64,000 nucleotides of DNA, taken from NCBI GenBank assembly GCA_028571685.1, contig CM053143.1:160342329-160406328 (forward strand). Direction: 5' to 3'. Origin of the DNA: Heterohyrax brucei. Lineage: Eukaryota > Chordata > Mammalia > Hyracoidea > Procaviidae. Below, one piece after another: positions 1 through 11,603 of the stretch (position 1 is its first letter; the number at the start of each line of letters is the position of its first letter). The translations under genes were made by a program, and so were the position numbers. The notes beneath the pieces are model-generated. The model was given only the letters and a program-made list of their open reading frames with translations. It was not told where the DNA came from and searched no databases.

Positions 1-152
1 ATTGCAGTTGAGTTGATTTTCACTCATAGCGACTCTGTAAGATGTGGTAGAACTGTCCAATATAGAGAGTGTCCAAGGAGCACCTAAGAGATTTGAACTG
101 ATGACTTTGTGGTTAGTAGTTGTAGTTGTTAACCACAAGACTACCAGGATTT
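1..152 (-). mobile_element. AfroSINE, antisense, cut by window start
   Basis: The segment reads as the reverse complement of the afrotherian tRNA-derived SINE. It has the RTE-like tail with a 'gactc' core near the start, the conserved 'tccaaggagcacct' block at 72-85, a B-box-like 'gatttgaactg' region and the reversed head 'ctaccaggattt' ending near 152. The 3' tail probably extends beyond the window. Confidence 0.85.
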
Positions 153-3100
153 GCAGATTGTTTGCCAACTGGATCAAAAATAACTTATCCATGGGTTTTA
201 AATTTTCATTTTTATTAAAAAATAACAAATACATTTTTCTTTTTTTAATGTATTTTTGACCATCTGTAATTTAGTGAGGTATTGCTTATTTCCAGTCATC
301 TATTTTCCTAAAGAATCTTGTCATTTTCACTGGTGTATTGTATTTATTGCTCTTATTTTCTGTGTTTCATTTCTGTTTTCTCAAATATATCTGTGTGTTT
401 TTTAATTTATTGCAACACAGAAATATGACCAAGATGACTGACTTTGTCCCAGCTGTCTGTGTCACTCATTTCCCTGTGCAGAATTGTTGATTAAAACACC
501 TGTCCAACAGAAACTACCTTTGTCTCCACACTTTTTGAATCAATGGGGAGGTAACTGGGGCATGTGAGTGGTTTTAACAGTATAATGAAAATTGATGATG
601 TCTCTTCCAGGCCTGGGTGCTTAAGAAGCTGGTCAGCCTTAACCACGTTCTGCTTTGGAATCACATGGAAGTCTCCTCACCCAGCAATAAACTTTAATTC
701 TGTTAAGCCAATGAAAACTTTACGTTCGGTATTTACAGAAGCTAGCATTAACTTACTTCATAAAAGGGTTTTAAATTTTTATTGGCTTCCATTTCACTTA
801 TGGTTCCTGGTGGTTTCTATGCCATTTGTAAAAATGCCATTCCCATTCATGTGTTAGAAATACATATTTTTTCCTGTAATACTGTAAACTATCACATTCC
901 ACATGTAAATATTTACTCCATCTGAAATTTGTATACAAGTGCCTTTTTGGAAGAAGTAAACTTGGTATCTTTTCATTTTTTTTTCTTAAGAACTTATTTA
1001 ATCACCCAATTTATTGAATACGTGATGAACACCCTCAAAAGTTTGATATATGCTTCTTATTACAACTTAGCATTCTTTATATATTTCTTTTATTTTTGTC
1101 CACTCTGCCATTGATTAAATAATCAATTCATCTGCTAATATTATAGATTTTTAAATAATTCTGGCTTTACAACATACTTGAGTATTTGGTAGAATGTGTA
1201 TAAGCTCATTATTCTTATTTGTCAGGATATTTACTGCCTAGTATCACATTTTTGTTTCTCATAGAAGTTTTTTATAATATTTTTTAACTAAAACATTATT
1301 AAGCCTGTACTTGGTATTGCATTATTTGTACAGATAAAGTTAGAGGAAACTGACAAAAAATCTTTACAAAATTAGGCCTTATAGCTGTCTTCATTTAGTA
1401 ATCCCTTAACCTGCCTCTCTGTTTAGGATACTGCATATTTCTTATAAATTAGATTTATAATAGTTTCAAATTTTTTGATGTTCAATTGTATGTTTGTATG
1501 ATTTTCAATTCATCCTTTGAACAGAAAATAAATCAACTTTTTGTAACAGCATGCACATTAGTTGTATGATCATTTGCTCATCGTTTGTAGGTATGAATAG
1601 TTTTCTTGAATTTTAAGTAACATAATCCTATGATTTCTATATAATAGCTTTAAGATTTTTTAATTCATGTTATACTACCTTGTTAACTATAATATGCAAA
1701 CCACAACAGTTCAAAGTAATGTGTATTTTACTTGAAAATCTTATTTACAGCAGAATCTTCAGAATGCTTCCAATATAGTTCAATATTTTACTATTATACC
1801 AGATGCCAGTTCTAGCTTCAAATTACCTCACCAAAGTAAGTTCATAACTTTAATTTTTTAATGACTGTATAATTTAAGTTCCTCCAAGGTGTCTTTCAAA
1901 TTGTATTTAAAAGATATTAGTGCATCCAATGTCTTTGCATATTGACAGTTTCTTTTAGTTTCTTTATAGCAATATTGGTATGAGACTATCCCCTGAAAAT
2001 TCTTTGAAAAGAGTCATCTTCTCCATTAGTGGGGTATTACAAGAAAATTAAAGGGGGGAAAAATGAGAACTCCTATGTTTTTACTTCACTGGGTTTTTCT
2101 GAACAATATATGGCAACTATAATTCATGAAAAGGACTACTATTATTATATTATTCTAGAAAATAATATGATTACTGTGATTCTCAGATCCCACTGGGTTG
2201 CAGTCTCCAAAATTTAAGGAGACAGAAACAGATCAATTCCTCTTTTGCCAATTGAGGAAGCATAGAGATAGTTATTATCAATAGACTTTCTAACTTTATA
2301 GGTCTTTTATGGTCAGAGAGGGGTTTGAGATTATAAACAATAAGAATGACAATGATGGTAATGTATGCTAGCCAGTGTAAAATTTCAGGGTATATATTCT
2401 ATTTCCCTTGGGCATACATTCAAGACGTTAACTGAAATTAGCATATACATAAGTAAAGTACTACGTTGAATACACACACATACAGTCCTGAGTATGGGAA
2501 CACTTCTCATGAGTTATATGCTTTAAAAGGAAAAAGACAATTTTTGGATTTGGGAGAACTTAATCTCAAGAAGAAATGGATTAGGAATGGCAGCTGCCTT
2601 CAACTCTGAGTTCATAACCTTAGGGAGACAGCTGTTTGGGTGTTTTAGATTGAAACTCTTGCCCTCAACAAGCACATCTGATGTATATTCATGTTCTCTT
2701 GGCTGCAAAATCCTACAACCATCTGTTAGGATGGCATGTTGCCTGTTTACAAGTTGGTGAGCCTGTTCTAGGAAATGGGTGCCAAATAAATAAGTGTTCA
2801 GTTGGGTACCTATGCAGGTCTGAAGCTACAGTTGCTATAACCAGGGTGTCCTCTTGGGACAAGTATATCTAATATGTGTAGGAGCATATTATTTGTCTTA
2901 CTTTCAGAGTCTATTTTGCATGCTGTCAGCATTTTTTTTTTTTTAAGAAAAAAAGGTGTATTTAGTTTAGGACAGCATAGACTTGATTCTTTCTATAGAC
3001 GCTACTTGCATTGTATACCATTGTATGTGGATAAAGAATTGTCTAGTACTATCTTTTTAAACAACTGTTGTCTAGGCACTGGATGACCTTCCAACTACCG

Positions 3101-4197
3101 TTTTATTTTTTATGTACAATTACAGTCTTAAATTACCATTTTATAGAGTCCTTCCCACTATATTAGAACTATATTTTTTCCCTAGCTATATTTCAAAACC
3201 ACTTTTGAATAAGTATACATATTAAGGAGTTCAATATAAAAGAAAAGAGCATTTATCTAAAATCATGTGTTGGCATAGGATGTTAAAAAAAGAGAGACAA
3301 AACAGTAATCTCAGTGATAGACTTGTTACATGATGAATATGTAGACAACAAAAATAAGCAGAAACTTTTACTTAATGTATGTTTTACTCATGACTTTTCA
3401 GTTAACTTAAATACTTTTATGTAAGATGTAAAATTCTCCGGGGTGTCTAATCCTTACAATACTTACGAAAAGGTTGTTTCTTAAAATTCAATTGAACTAG
3501 TTTTATATTCCATCAAAACACAAATTCCTTGAAAGATTATTTCAAAACATCCTAAACTTTTTCATGTGTGTTTCTGTTATGATAAAAATTGTGCTTTCTG
3601 ACTTAGAAAAACTCGTGATAAAAACAGAAGCAGATTGACACCAATACCAGTTGTCACATTGTTCATAAGTCCAAAATCGTAAAATGAATCAAGCAGGGCC
3701 ACCAGAGGCAGGGGAGAAGTACATTGAACCTGTACTATAATTTTAAATGCAGATACTACCTCTTAGTAATGTCTATTTGATGGGAAGTAAATAAAAATGA
3801 TCCTGCTCTTCACAGACCTCACACTCTGAGTTTTTAGCAATTTCTAAGGATTCCAAATCCATTTTTGCCAGACTTGCCAAACAAATATACTTATTATGGC
3901 TAGTAATCTGACTTCAATGTCTTATATAGTGTCTTACCAGGTAAAGTGGATTTATAAAGACATGGGAATATTATCAGCCTGTTCGCTGTTAGACCTAAAT
4001 AATCAGTTTGGTTCATGCATTACTGAAGTCCCATTTCACTTTTTTCAGGTGCTGTTTGGTAACTGGCATGCTTTTCTCAAAAATAATGTTGTATACAATC
4101 GTACAAAGAGTAACATTGTAAAAAGTAATCCAGTTTAAACTAACAGAAACACAGCATAGAAAAATTTCATTTAGTGTCTATTTCTCCTCCCTAAGAA
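153..4197. other. A+T-rich stretch without recognised element
   Basis: No repeat or gene could be identified by eye over this roughly 4 kb. It contains T-rich and A-rich runs, for example a T-run near 2932-2944 followed by an A-run, and only short open frames without family signatures. Old, diverged repeats are probable but not recognisable here. One short segment (1751-1835) is listed separately as a speculative exon. Confidence 0.5.
1751..1835 (+). other. Speculative 85-bp coding exon
   Basis: The segment is preceded by 'cttatttacag', a plausible splice acceptor, and followed by 'gtaagtt', a near-consensus donor. One of the three forward frames is open throughout (28 codons, starting QNLQNASNIV and ending with FKLPHQ). 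The other two have stops. I do not recognise the peptide. An open frame of this length is easily produced by chance, so this is only a candidate. Confidence 0.15.
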
Positions 4198-6088
4198 TGT
4201 CTCACTGTAGTGTTGCAGTCACTTTTGAATGATCTTGAGCAAAAGTTTACTTGTATGTGGTATTAACGATATTGTTTGGTAATTTCCACATTTTGCTGAA
4301 TCACCTTTTTTTGACTGGGCATAAATATGGACCGCTTCCAGTCACTTGGCCAGGTAGCTGTCCTCAAAATTTCTTGGCATAGACAAGTGAGCACTTCCAG
4401 TGTTGCATCTGTTTGCTGAAATATCCACTGATACTCCGTCAATTCCTGGAGCCTGGTTTTTTGCCAGTGCCTTCAATGTAGCTCCCACTTCTTTCTTCAG
4501 GACCATTGTTTCTGATCATATGCTACCTCTTCAAATGGCTGAGCACTGACCAGTTTTTTCTGGTATATAATGTCTCTGTGCATTCCTTCCATCTTCTTTC
4601 GGTGCTCCCTGAGTCATTTAATAGTTTCCCTGTAGAATCCTTTAGTATTGCAACACGAGGGCTTGAATTTTCTTCTTTAGTTCTTTGGACTTGAGAAATG
4701 CAGAATGTGTTCTTCCCTTCCAGTTTTAGATGTCCAACTTTCTGCACACATCATTATAATACTTTCTTTTGTCTTCTAGAATTTCTCTTTGAAATTTTCT
4801 GTTTAAATCTTATCGTACATATCACACACAAGTAAATTTTGCTCAAGATCATCCCTAAGCAATTGCAACAGTATATTGACAAGGAAATGCCAGAAAATCA
4901 AGTGCAGAAGAGGAGGTGAAACTAGAAATATCACTGCTGATGTTGGATCTTGGCTGAAAGCAGAGAATGCCAGAAAGATGTTTACCTGTGTTTCACTTAC
5001 TGTGAAAAGAGGTTTGACTGTGTGGATAATAATAAATTATGGCTAATGGTACACAGAAAGGGAATTCCAGAATGCCTAATTGTGATCTTAAGGAATCTGG
5101 ATATGGATCAAAAGGCAGTTGTGCAAACAGAACAAGGAGACACCACATGGTTTAGAGTCAGGAAAGGTGTGTGTCAAGGTTGCATCCTTTTACCATACCT
5201 TTTCAATCTGTACCCTGAGCAAATAATCTGAGAAATTGGGTTATATGAAGAATGAGGCCTCAGGATTGGAGAATGCCTCACTAACAACATGCATTACAAA
5301 GATGACACCACCATACTTGCTGGAAGTAAAGATTTGAAACACTTACTGATGAAGATCAAGGACCACAGACTTCAGTATGAGTTGAACTTCAACATCAAGA
5401 AAACAAAATTCCTCACAACTGGACCAGTAAGCAACATCATCATGAATGGAGAATGGATTGTAGTTGTCAAGAATTTCATTTCACTTGGGCCCACAATCAG
5501 CACCCACAGAAGCATCAGTCAAGAAATTAAAAGACACATTGAGTTGTAAAAATCTGCTGCCAAGGACATCTTTCAAGTATTGAAAAGTGTGGATGCTACC
5601 TTGAAGACTAAGGTGCGCCTGACTCAAGGCATGGCATTTTCAACTGTATCGCATGCATGCAAAAACTGGCAAGGAACAAAGAAGACAGAAGAAGAATTGA
5701 TGCCTTTGAACTGTGGTGCTGGAGAAGAATATTGAATGTGTGATGGACCACCAAAAGAATAAACAGATCTGTTCCAGAAGAAGTACAACCAGAGTACACC
5801 TTGGTAGCAAAGATTCCAAGACTGTGTCTTACATACCTTGAGCATGTTGTTGGGAAGGATTGGTCCCTGAAGAAGGACATCATGGTTGGTAGGGTGGAGG
5901 GTCAGTGAAAAAGAGGAAGACCCTTGATGAGATGGATTGACACAGTGGCCGCAACAATGGGCTTAAGCATAAAAACTGATTGCGGTCATGGTGCAAGACT
6001 GGGCAGTGTTTCGTTCTGTTGTTCATAGTGTCGCCACGAGTCAGAACCAACTCGATGGCACCTAACAACAACAAGTGTCTCATTCTAC
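4198..6088 (+). mobile_element. RTE/BovB-like LINE with inverted 5' segment (copy A)
   Basis: This is one insertion made of two parts. From about 4205 to 4810 the RTE is antisense, covering the region between endonuclease and reverse transcriptase. From about 4825 to 6075 it is sense, covering the reverse transcriptase, the C-terminal region and the 3' tail ending in 'cctaacaacaacaa'. The left end of the inverted part and the start of the sense part carry the same RTE stretch ('acaagtaaa...ttgctcaagatcat'), as expected from twin priming. A candidate target-site duplication 'tgtctca' (10 of 13 matching over a longer span) lies at 4198-4210 and 6076-6088. The element is 5'-truncated and non-functional. 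Confidence 0.85.
4950..6072 (+). pseudogene. Decayed RTE reverse transcriptase frame (copy A)
   Basis: The conceptual product covers the RTE reverse transcriptase palm and the C-terminal region. Visible blocks are 'FDCVDNNKLW' (motif A region), 'GVCQGCILLPYLFNLY' (motif B), 'DDTTILAGSKDLKHLLMKIK' (motif C), 'NIKKTKFLTTGP', and a tail with the 'SRTNSMAPNNNK' ending. The motif A aspartate of the usual FxDYxKAFD is replaced (the copy reads FTYCEKRFD). Motif C reads YKDD instead of YADD, and a stop follows 'PEQII'. These changes, several frameshifts and the inverted 5' end show that it is dead. In intact relatives the protein performs target-primed reverse transcription of the LINE RNA in the nucleus. 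Confidence 0.8.
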
Positions 6089-7205
6089 TATGTGGCTTGA
6101 TTTTATTTCTGAATAACATTTTGTTCATAATCCCATTAGAAACTCTTCTACCATCTTTTTAAATGCAGAGGGAAATTAGCAAAAATTTTTTGGTTCTTTC
6201 TAAAGTTAAGAGTATAAAGAAAATTACTTACAAGACATTATCTTACACTTTGATCTCTTGGCAAAAGAAGGTTCATGTACACTGGAAAGAAAAAAACAGA
6301 TTTGATCTATTTGAATGTACTGAAGTGTTAGTACATTTTTCACAGAAACTTATGTGCAAAATTGGATAGAGAAAATTGGACATTAGGTAACAATTCAGGA
6401 AGGAATTATTTTAAAACCAGAATTTCATGCAAAAGCTTCATGCTGAAGAAAGCGCAGAACAAAATACATCTATGTATGTAAAGTTGAAAAGGAAGAGTTT
6501 TCTTACAGTGTTGAAAAAGCCCATTAAAAATGGGAGTTATGTAGCTTATTAGTAGAATAAGTGCCACATCATTTTAGTATTCTCATGATTATTTTTTAAA
6601 ATGTTTCCACAGGACTCTTACATTTATCATATAAATTCAAATGAGTAATTATTTTTTTCACAGATTGATGTAATTCATTTATTCATTCTTTTACTCATCT
6701 TCATTTCATGGACACTATGTTTGGTTTCCAGACTGGTGGAAAATTCATACAAAAATCAATGGAAATGAAGGAGGAATTTCAAATTGTGAGGAGGAGAAAC
6801 CCACTAGCATATCACATGAATATTAGAATAACACATAAGGGTAGTATGTTACAGAAAGGAAGAAATGACAAATTGATGATGAATATCATAAAGGTTATAC
6901 CAAAGAGGAGATAGTTGGGAAAGCACTGAAGCAAGAAGAGAAAGTCACTAGGGAGTTGAGAGGATTATACGAATTTCTGGTAGAGAGACTGTCATGTGAA
7001 ATTATACAAAGGTGTTAAAACAGTGGAGTTTAATGATGAGTAGATAACATACTTGGGATCTTTGGGGTGAAAGTTGGTAGGAACAGGCCATTGAAAAGAA
7101 AAAGCATGATGAGCATGAGTAAAGAATATAGCAGCAATGGAAGCAGGGTCACATAGAGATGGCCTTAGAGAAGACTGATTTTCAAAGAAACTTTAGCTCT
7201 CCCGT
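6089..7205. other. No recognised feature
   Basis: This A+T-rich interval shows short open frames only and no family motif that I can recognise. Confidence 0.4.
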
Positions 7206-7590
7206 GGTCACTCATTCATATAATAAATATTTATTGAGTATCTGCTTATTACCAAGGTCAGTTATACTTGCTGCTCTCACATCAGTGAGAAAAACAGATA
7301 AAGTCATCAATATAATGGAGCTAACAATAAATCATATATGGAAAAGAACAGATGAGTTAACATATATATATATAAAACAATAACTTCTAAGAAAAGGCAT
7401 AAAGGAGAGTAGGGGGAACAGAAAGAGGTATTAGGGACAGTGAATGTTACTATTTTATCTTGGGTGGTAAGAGGGAGCCTCAGTGATCATTTGAAATTTG
7501 AAAGGCATTATAAAGAAAAAGAAGAGTTTGACATGCAGTGATCTGGTGGAAGACCATTCCAAGGAGCAGCACAAATTAATACAAAGGATA
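7206..7590 (-). mobile_element. L2 LINE 3' end, antisense
   Basis: The segment begins with 'cattcatataataaatattt', the reverse complement of the L2 3' terminus. It goes on with diverged matches to the L2 3' UTR read backwards: a 'tgctctcacatcagtgag' region, a 'tggtaagagggagcctcagtga' region and 'gaccattccaaggagcag'. It is old and diverged. The stretch to about 7880 may be further L2-associated sequence. Confidence 0.55.
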
Positions 7591-7939
7591 TGAAGAAGAT
7601 TCTATCCTGGCAATTTGGAGGAACAACAAGAAAGCTGTTATAAAGCACGATGGTTGTTAAGAGTTCATTTCAGTGTGTCAGTGAAAGTGGAGATACAATG
7701 TGTGACACTTTATTAGGTATAGCAAGGGTAATGACATTCTTATCTGAACGAGAAAGAAAATAAAAGGAGAAAAAGTAGGGTATGTGAAGCAGAGATATGA
7801 TATCAGTTTGATATTTCAACACGTTCATTCTTATATAGTTTTGTCGAGACTAGGCTTTATGTTGATGGCAGTAGAAGTTAGTGACTACAGGGAAGGCTCA
7901 TGCAATTATCAAGGTCATCGACACTGTACCACAGCACTT

Positions 7940-8487
7940 AAAGCATCAAAAACAGATGGAAGGAACACACGGTGTCACCATATTAAATACTTGTTTGATG
8001 TTCAATCATTTCAGGAAGTAGCATATGATTAAGAACCTATGGCAGTTGAATGAAGAAGTCTAAGTTTCACTGAAGGCATTGAGGAAAAAAATAAAAAAAG
8101 CAAAAGACACAAGTTTCCAGGAATTTACAGAAAATCAATAGAAACATTTCAAGAAACATGTGCAGTTGAACCCTGGAAGTGTTTATTTGCCTACACCAAA
8201 AAATCTGAAAGAGAAGTACTTGGTCAACTGACTGGAGGAGATTTACATACATAATCATTCCCAACAAAAGTGATATAACAGAATGCAGAAATTATCACAT
8301 AATGTTGTTATTACATCACGAGAGTGAAATTTTGCTGAAGTCAATTTAAAAACTATTTTAGCAGCACATTGACAAGGCATTGTCAGAAGTTCAAGAGTGA
8401 TTCAGAAGAGGTCATAGAACAAGAGATACCACTGAAGTTGTCAGATGGATCTTGAATGAATGCAGAGAATATCAGAGAGCATCCTCC
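7940..8487 (+). mobile_element. RTE/BovB-like LINE internal fragment
   Basis: This is a sense RTE piece from between the endonuclease and reverse transcriptase domains into the start of reverse transcriptase. Recognisable blocks include 'gatggaaggaacacac', 'tgttcaatcatttcaggaag', 'gcatatgattaagaac', 'gaatgcagaaattatcac' and 'atgcagagaatatcagagag'. It stops abruptly where a mariner-derived scrap begins near 8489. Confidence 0.75.
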
Positions 8488-8488
8488 C

Positions 8489-8565
8489 TAGCTCTCAAGG
8501 GGAGCACTTCAAAGGTGACCATAGCGATATTCATGAACACTTAGAACAAATACATAAATATTGTT
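8489..8565 (-). mobile_element. Mariner-derived end fragment
   Basis: The block 'aaggggagcacttcaaaggt' followed by 'gaccatagcgatattcat' matches the terminal arm of the two mariner-derived elements at 16471 and 37010. It abuts the RTE fragment on its left and the CpG-rich block on its right, so it may be the remnant of an insertion into that RTE. Confidence 0.5.
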
Positions 8566-8569
8566 TTGC

Positions 8570-9480
8570 TTTTTAAGAGTCCAAATAGATGACTTGTGTG
8601 TTCAGTTTGTTTATTGGTGCTACAGAAACTCCAGTGCACTGTCACTGAGTGGTTTTAATTTCTACTTGGCTCTGGCCGGTCTTCAGTTCACTCTTCTTGT
8701 GTGAGTTCAGCCCAGGGGCTCACTCGGTTGACCTAAGTGTGCAGTGCTGAGTGGGGAATGCCGATTAGTGCGGACTCAGGTTGCTGGCTGTGCACACGAC
8801 AAAAGGCAGGGGTCCCACGCGGAGAAAGGGAGGGGACCACAGCTGAGACGTGTGTGTGACTAGCAGTCCTGCGCCTGTGGAAATGGCCAGTTTCTTCTCC
8901 AAGTGCCGTGCTCAGTGGCGCGACAGACTTCTTTCTCTTTGTTGTCTTCTTTTGTTTTCCTTAGCTAAGCTGCTTATACGCTGCTTCTAACCCAGATACA
9001 ACATCAGAACCGGGTGCCTAGCACAGCACAGGAAAGAAAGGGTGAACACTGGGCTGAGGGAGAGGGTTTATGCCCCAAAGAAAAAGTTCTGATCCATACA
9101 TGTCTGTAAGAACTTACTGTTTGTCTTTCAAACGGAATAATGCTGCCGTTCTTTAGGCGTGTCTGGAGGAACTCAGCTTCTCTCCTGAGAAGTACGCTTT
9201 CCTAACAGGGCTTTGTTTGCGCGCTGATGTGGAGAGCACTTTTGCAGAGGGTGGACATCTGTCAGCCCATCCTGCTGTGCGGGCAGCTACGCACCGTTCT
9301 CGTCTCTCTGCTGTGCAGCTTTTTCTCCTGGGTTTCCTCCGGTGTTCAGGGCTCTTAGAATGTCCTATTTAATCTGTTGGGCTTTTTTTTTTAGTTCTTT
9401 GTTGTTAGAAGGATCAAAGAAATCTCTCTGACTCCTCTGCCATGCTAGCCCTGCATCTCCAGTTGCCTCATCTGACAGGA
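8570..9480. other. Isolated CpG-rich block, origin unknown
   Basis: The block is visibly richer in G+C than its surroundings. I count about 25 CpG dinucleotides between 8677 and 9342, against almost none in the flanking kilobases. It has no long open frame and no motif I can assign. Read on the minus strand it resembles the style of a young LINE-1 5' UTR or a retroviral internal region: purine-rich, with an 'attaaaaccac' stretch. It is not similar to the 5' UTR of the L1 at 28766. Alternatives are a recent unidentified transposon or a small CpG island. Confidence 0.4.
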
Positions 9481-11430
9481 GCTTGGAAACTGCGACTACT
9501 TTAACATGAGTGAGTTTAAGACCTCACTCGTATCTGTTATGTTTTCTATCATGGTGGAAGCTACAGCGTCAAAAACGCCCAGTTCCAATTAAATACCATG
9601 CAGGAATGGGCTGATTCATACCATTTCTGAATTCAAATAAAGTAGTACACCACAGATATTGGGATTTGGTGAAAAAAAGGATGACAGTATGAAAACATAT
9701 GTGATAGTTATGTTTTGGTGGAAATACACCAAAATATAATAATTTTTTTCCTTGTATAAACTTTTCCTTCTTTTTATAGATTTATTACTTAACAAGACGT
9801 CAAATTTATTTGTCAGAAGCTCAGTAGGAGTTACTTCTCTAATTTATAGGAAGCCAAATCCAAGCTTTCATTTGGCTAATCACATTCTGAGAGAGATGCC
9901 TATGTGGTAAAACATTTCAAAATCATTCTCTGAAAGTTTTGGGGAAAATTTCTAAATATTGCATAAAAATGAAAAGTAATACATTGTTCTAGAAGCATGA
10001 AAACAGCTTTGTGCTGTAAAGTGGAACAAGCTTTCAAGGCTCAGAAACCAGATATTTGTACTGTGATTTAGAATATGGACTGATTTATGAAATATAACAA
10101 GTGATAAAGTTATAAGCATTAATCTTTGGAATGAAAACCCATAGTACACTGGAGTAAAAATAATTGTACAGCAGTATAAAGTATGAAATTGAAAAGAAAA
10201 GTTTCTTGATGTGGTACATCCACTTACCTATACTATTTCTTTTTTGTAGAATGACTAGAATCTCTTTATTTTTAACATTAAATTATAAATAAATTATAGT
10301 ATTTATAGGATAAACTTCAAAACTCATTAAGAACTAAAAGTATACATCTTACATTAAATTTTGAAATGCTAATATTTAGCAATATAGTATCCTAGAATAA
10401 ATTTTTCTCCTGAATTGATTTATTTAATTTTGAATATCTAAATCCAGTTATTCTGCCAGCTGTGTGAGTTGCATCACATAAAGCGAATGTAGAAAAGATA
10501 ATCTGTGTATTTTCTTAGCTTGCACTGTATAATGGAAATATCGATAAGATGGTTGTTTTCAACTTTAAAATGCAGATTATTAGATTATAATTTGCTCTTC
10601 TTGGTCACTTTTACCTTTTTTTTTTATATCTGACCATCTTCTAATCATGTTCCATTATCAGTAGATGTCAAACATTGTCATGATTGATGTATTTAGGTGT
10701 AAATGAACAGATTGTGTGTGATCAATCATCTGTACACTGTGTGAGGTACTGGAAAGAATTCTTTGCCTTGGAATGCCAGTTATTACTTCAAAAGTTTGTT
10801 AAATTTCCTTGTTGTTTTACTGCTGGTGACTTATTGCATGACCTTTCAACAAGCAGATCATTTTTCTCCGAGCTATAGAGTGACCGCTTACTTAAAAAAT
10901 TACCCTCAGTGTTGTTCTGGTCATAACTAAAACCACAACGTGCCATGAAAAATGAAGTACAGAACCTAAAGAGTATCAAATATCACCTATACTTCCATCT
11001 CTGTCTCTCTCATCTATGGTTATAATGGTCAAAAGGAGTTAACTCTTCACATTTTTTGTTAAGATGGGACCAAAAATATATATAAACTGTGTACAAGTAA
11101 TAGTGTAATCTACTGTGCTTACAAGAACTCTACTTTAGTCCTAGGGCTGAGCCTAAAGCAGAATTAAAGGGATCTGGGTCTTCCACTTCTGTGACAAAGG
11201 AGGACACTGCTGTAAATGGTTTTTGAATGAAGAAAACAGAGACAGAATAGAAATGAATAATAGTAATTCCTATTTTTATCTTATTTATCAGTTTTTGACA
11301 ATCTAGACCGAATAAGCCTATGCATGCATATTATTAATTATTATTATTGTCACTTGTTACAAATTAAATTTTGTCCCTTAAATAGATATGTTGAAGTTCT
11401 TTTGTTTTACCTGTACCAAACATAAACTTG
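9481..11430. other. No recognised feature
   Basis: This is A+T-rich sequence with T and A runs. Short open frames on both strands show no family signature. Nothing could be assigned. Confidence 0.4.
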
Positions 11431-11603
11431 GGGAAACCCTGGTGGTGTAATGGGTTTAAGTGCTATATCTGCTAACCAAAAGGTCAGCAGCTCAAATCTA
11501 CCAGGTCCCCTTGGAAACTATGTGGGTAAGTTCTACTCTGACCTCCAGGGTCACTGTGAGTCAGATCAGACTTGACTTGATGGCAATGTTTTTTGTTTTA
11601 TTT
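11431..11603 (+). mobile_element. AfroSINE, sense
   Basis: It starts with 'gggaaaccctggtggtgtaa' followed by a tRNA-like A-box region. It has the 'ctgctaaccaaaaggtcagc' block, a degenerate B-box, the 'cttggaaacta' block and the RTE-like tail ending in 'cttgatggcaatg' with a T-rich run. Length is near the family norm. Confidence 0.85.
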
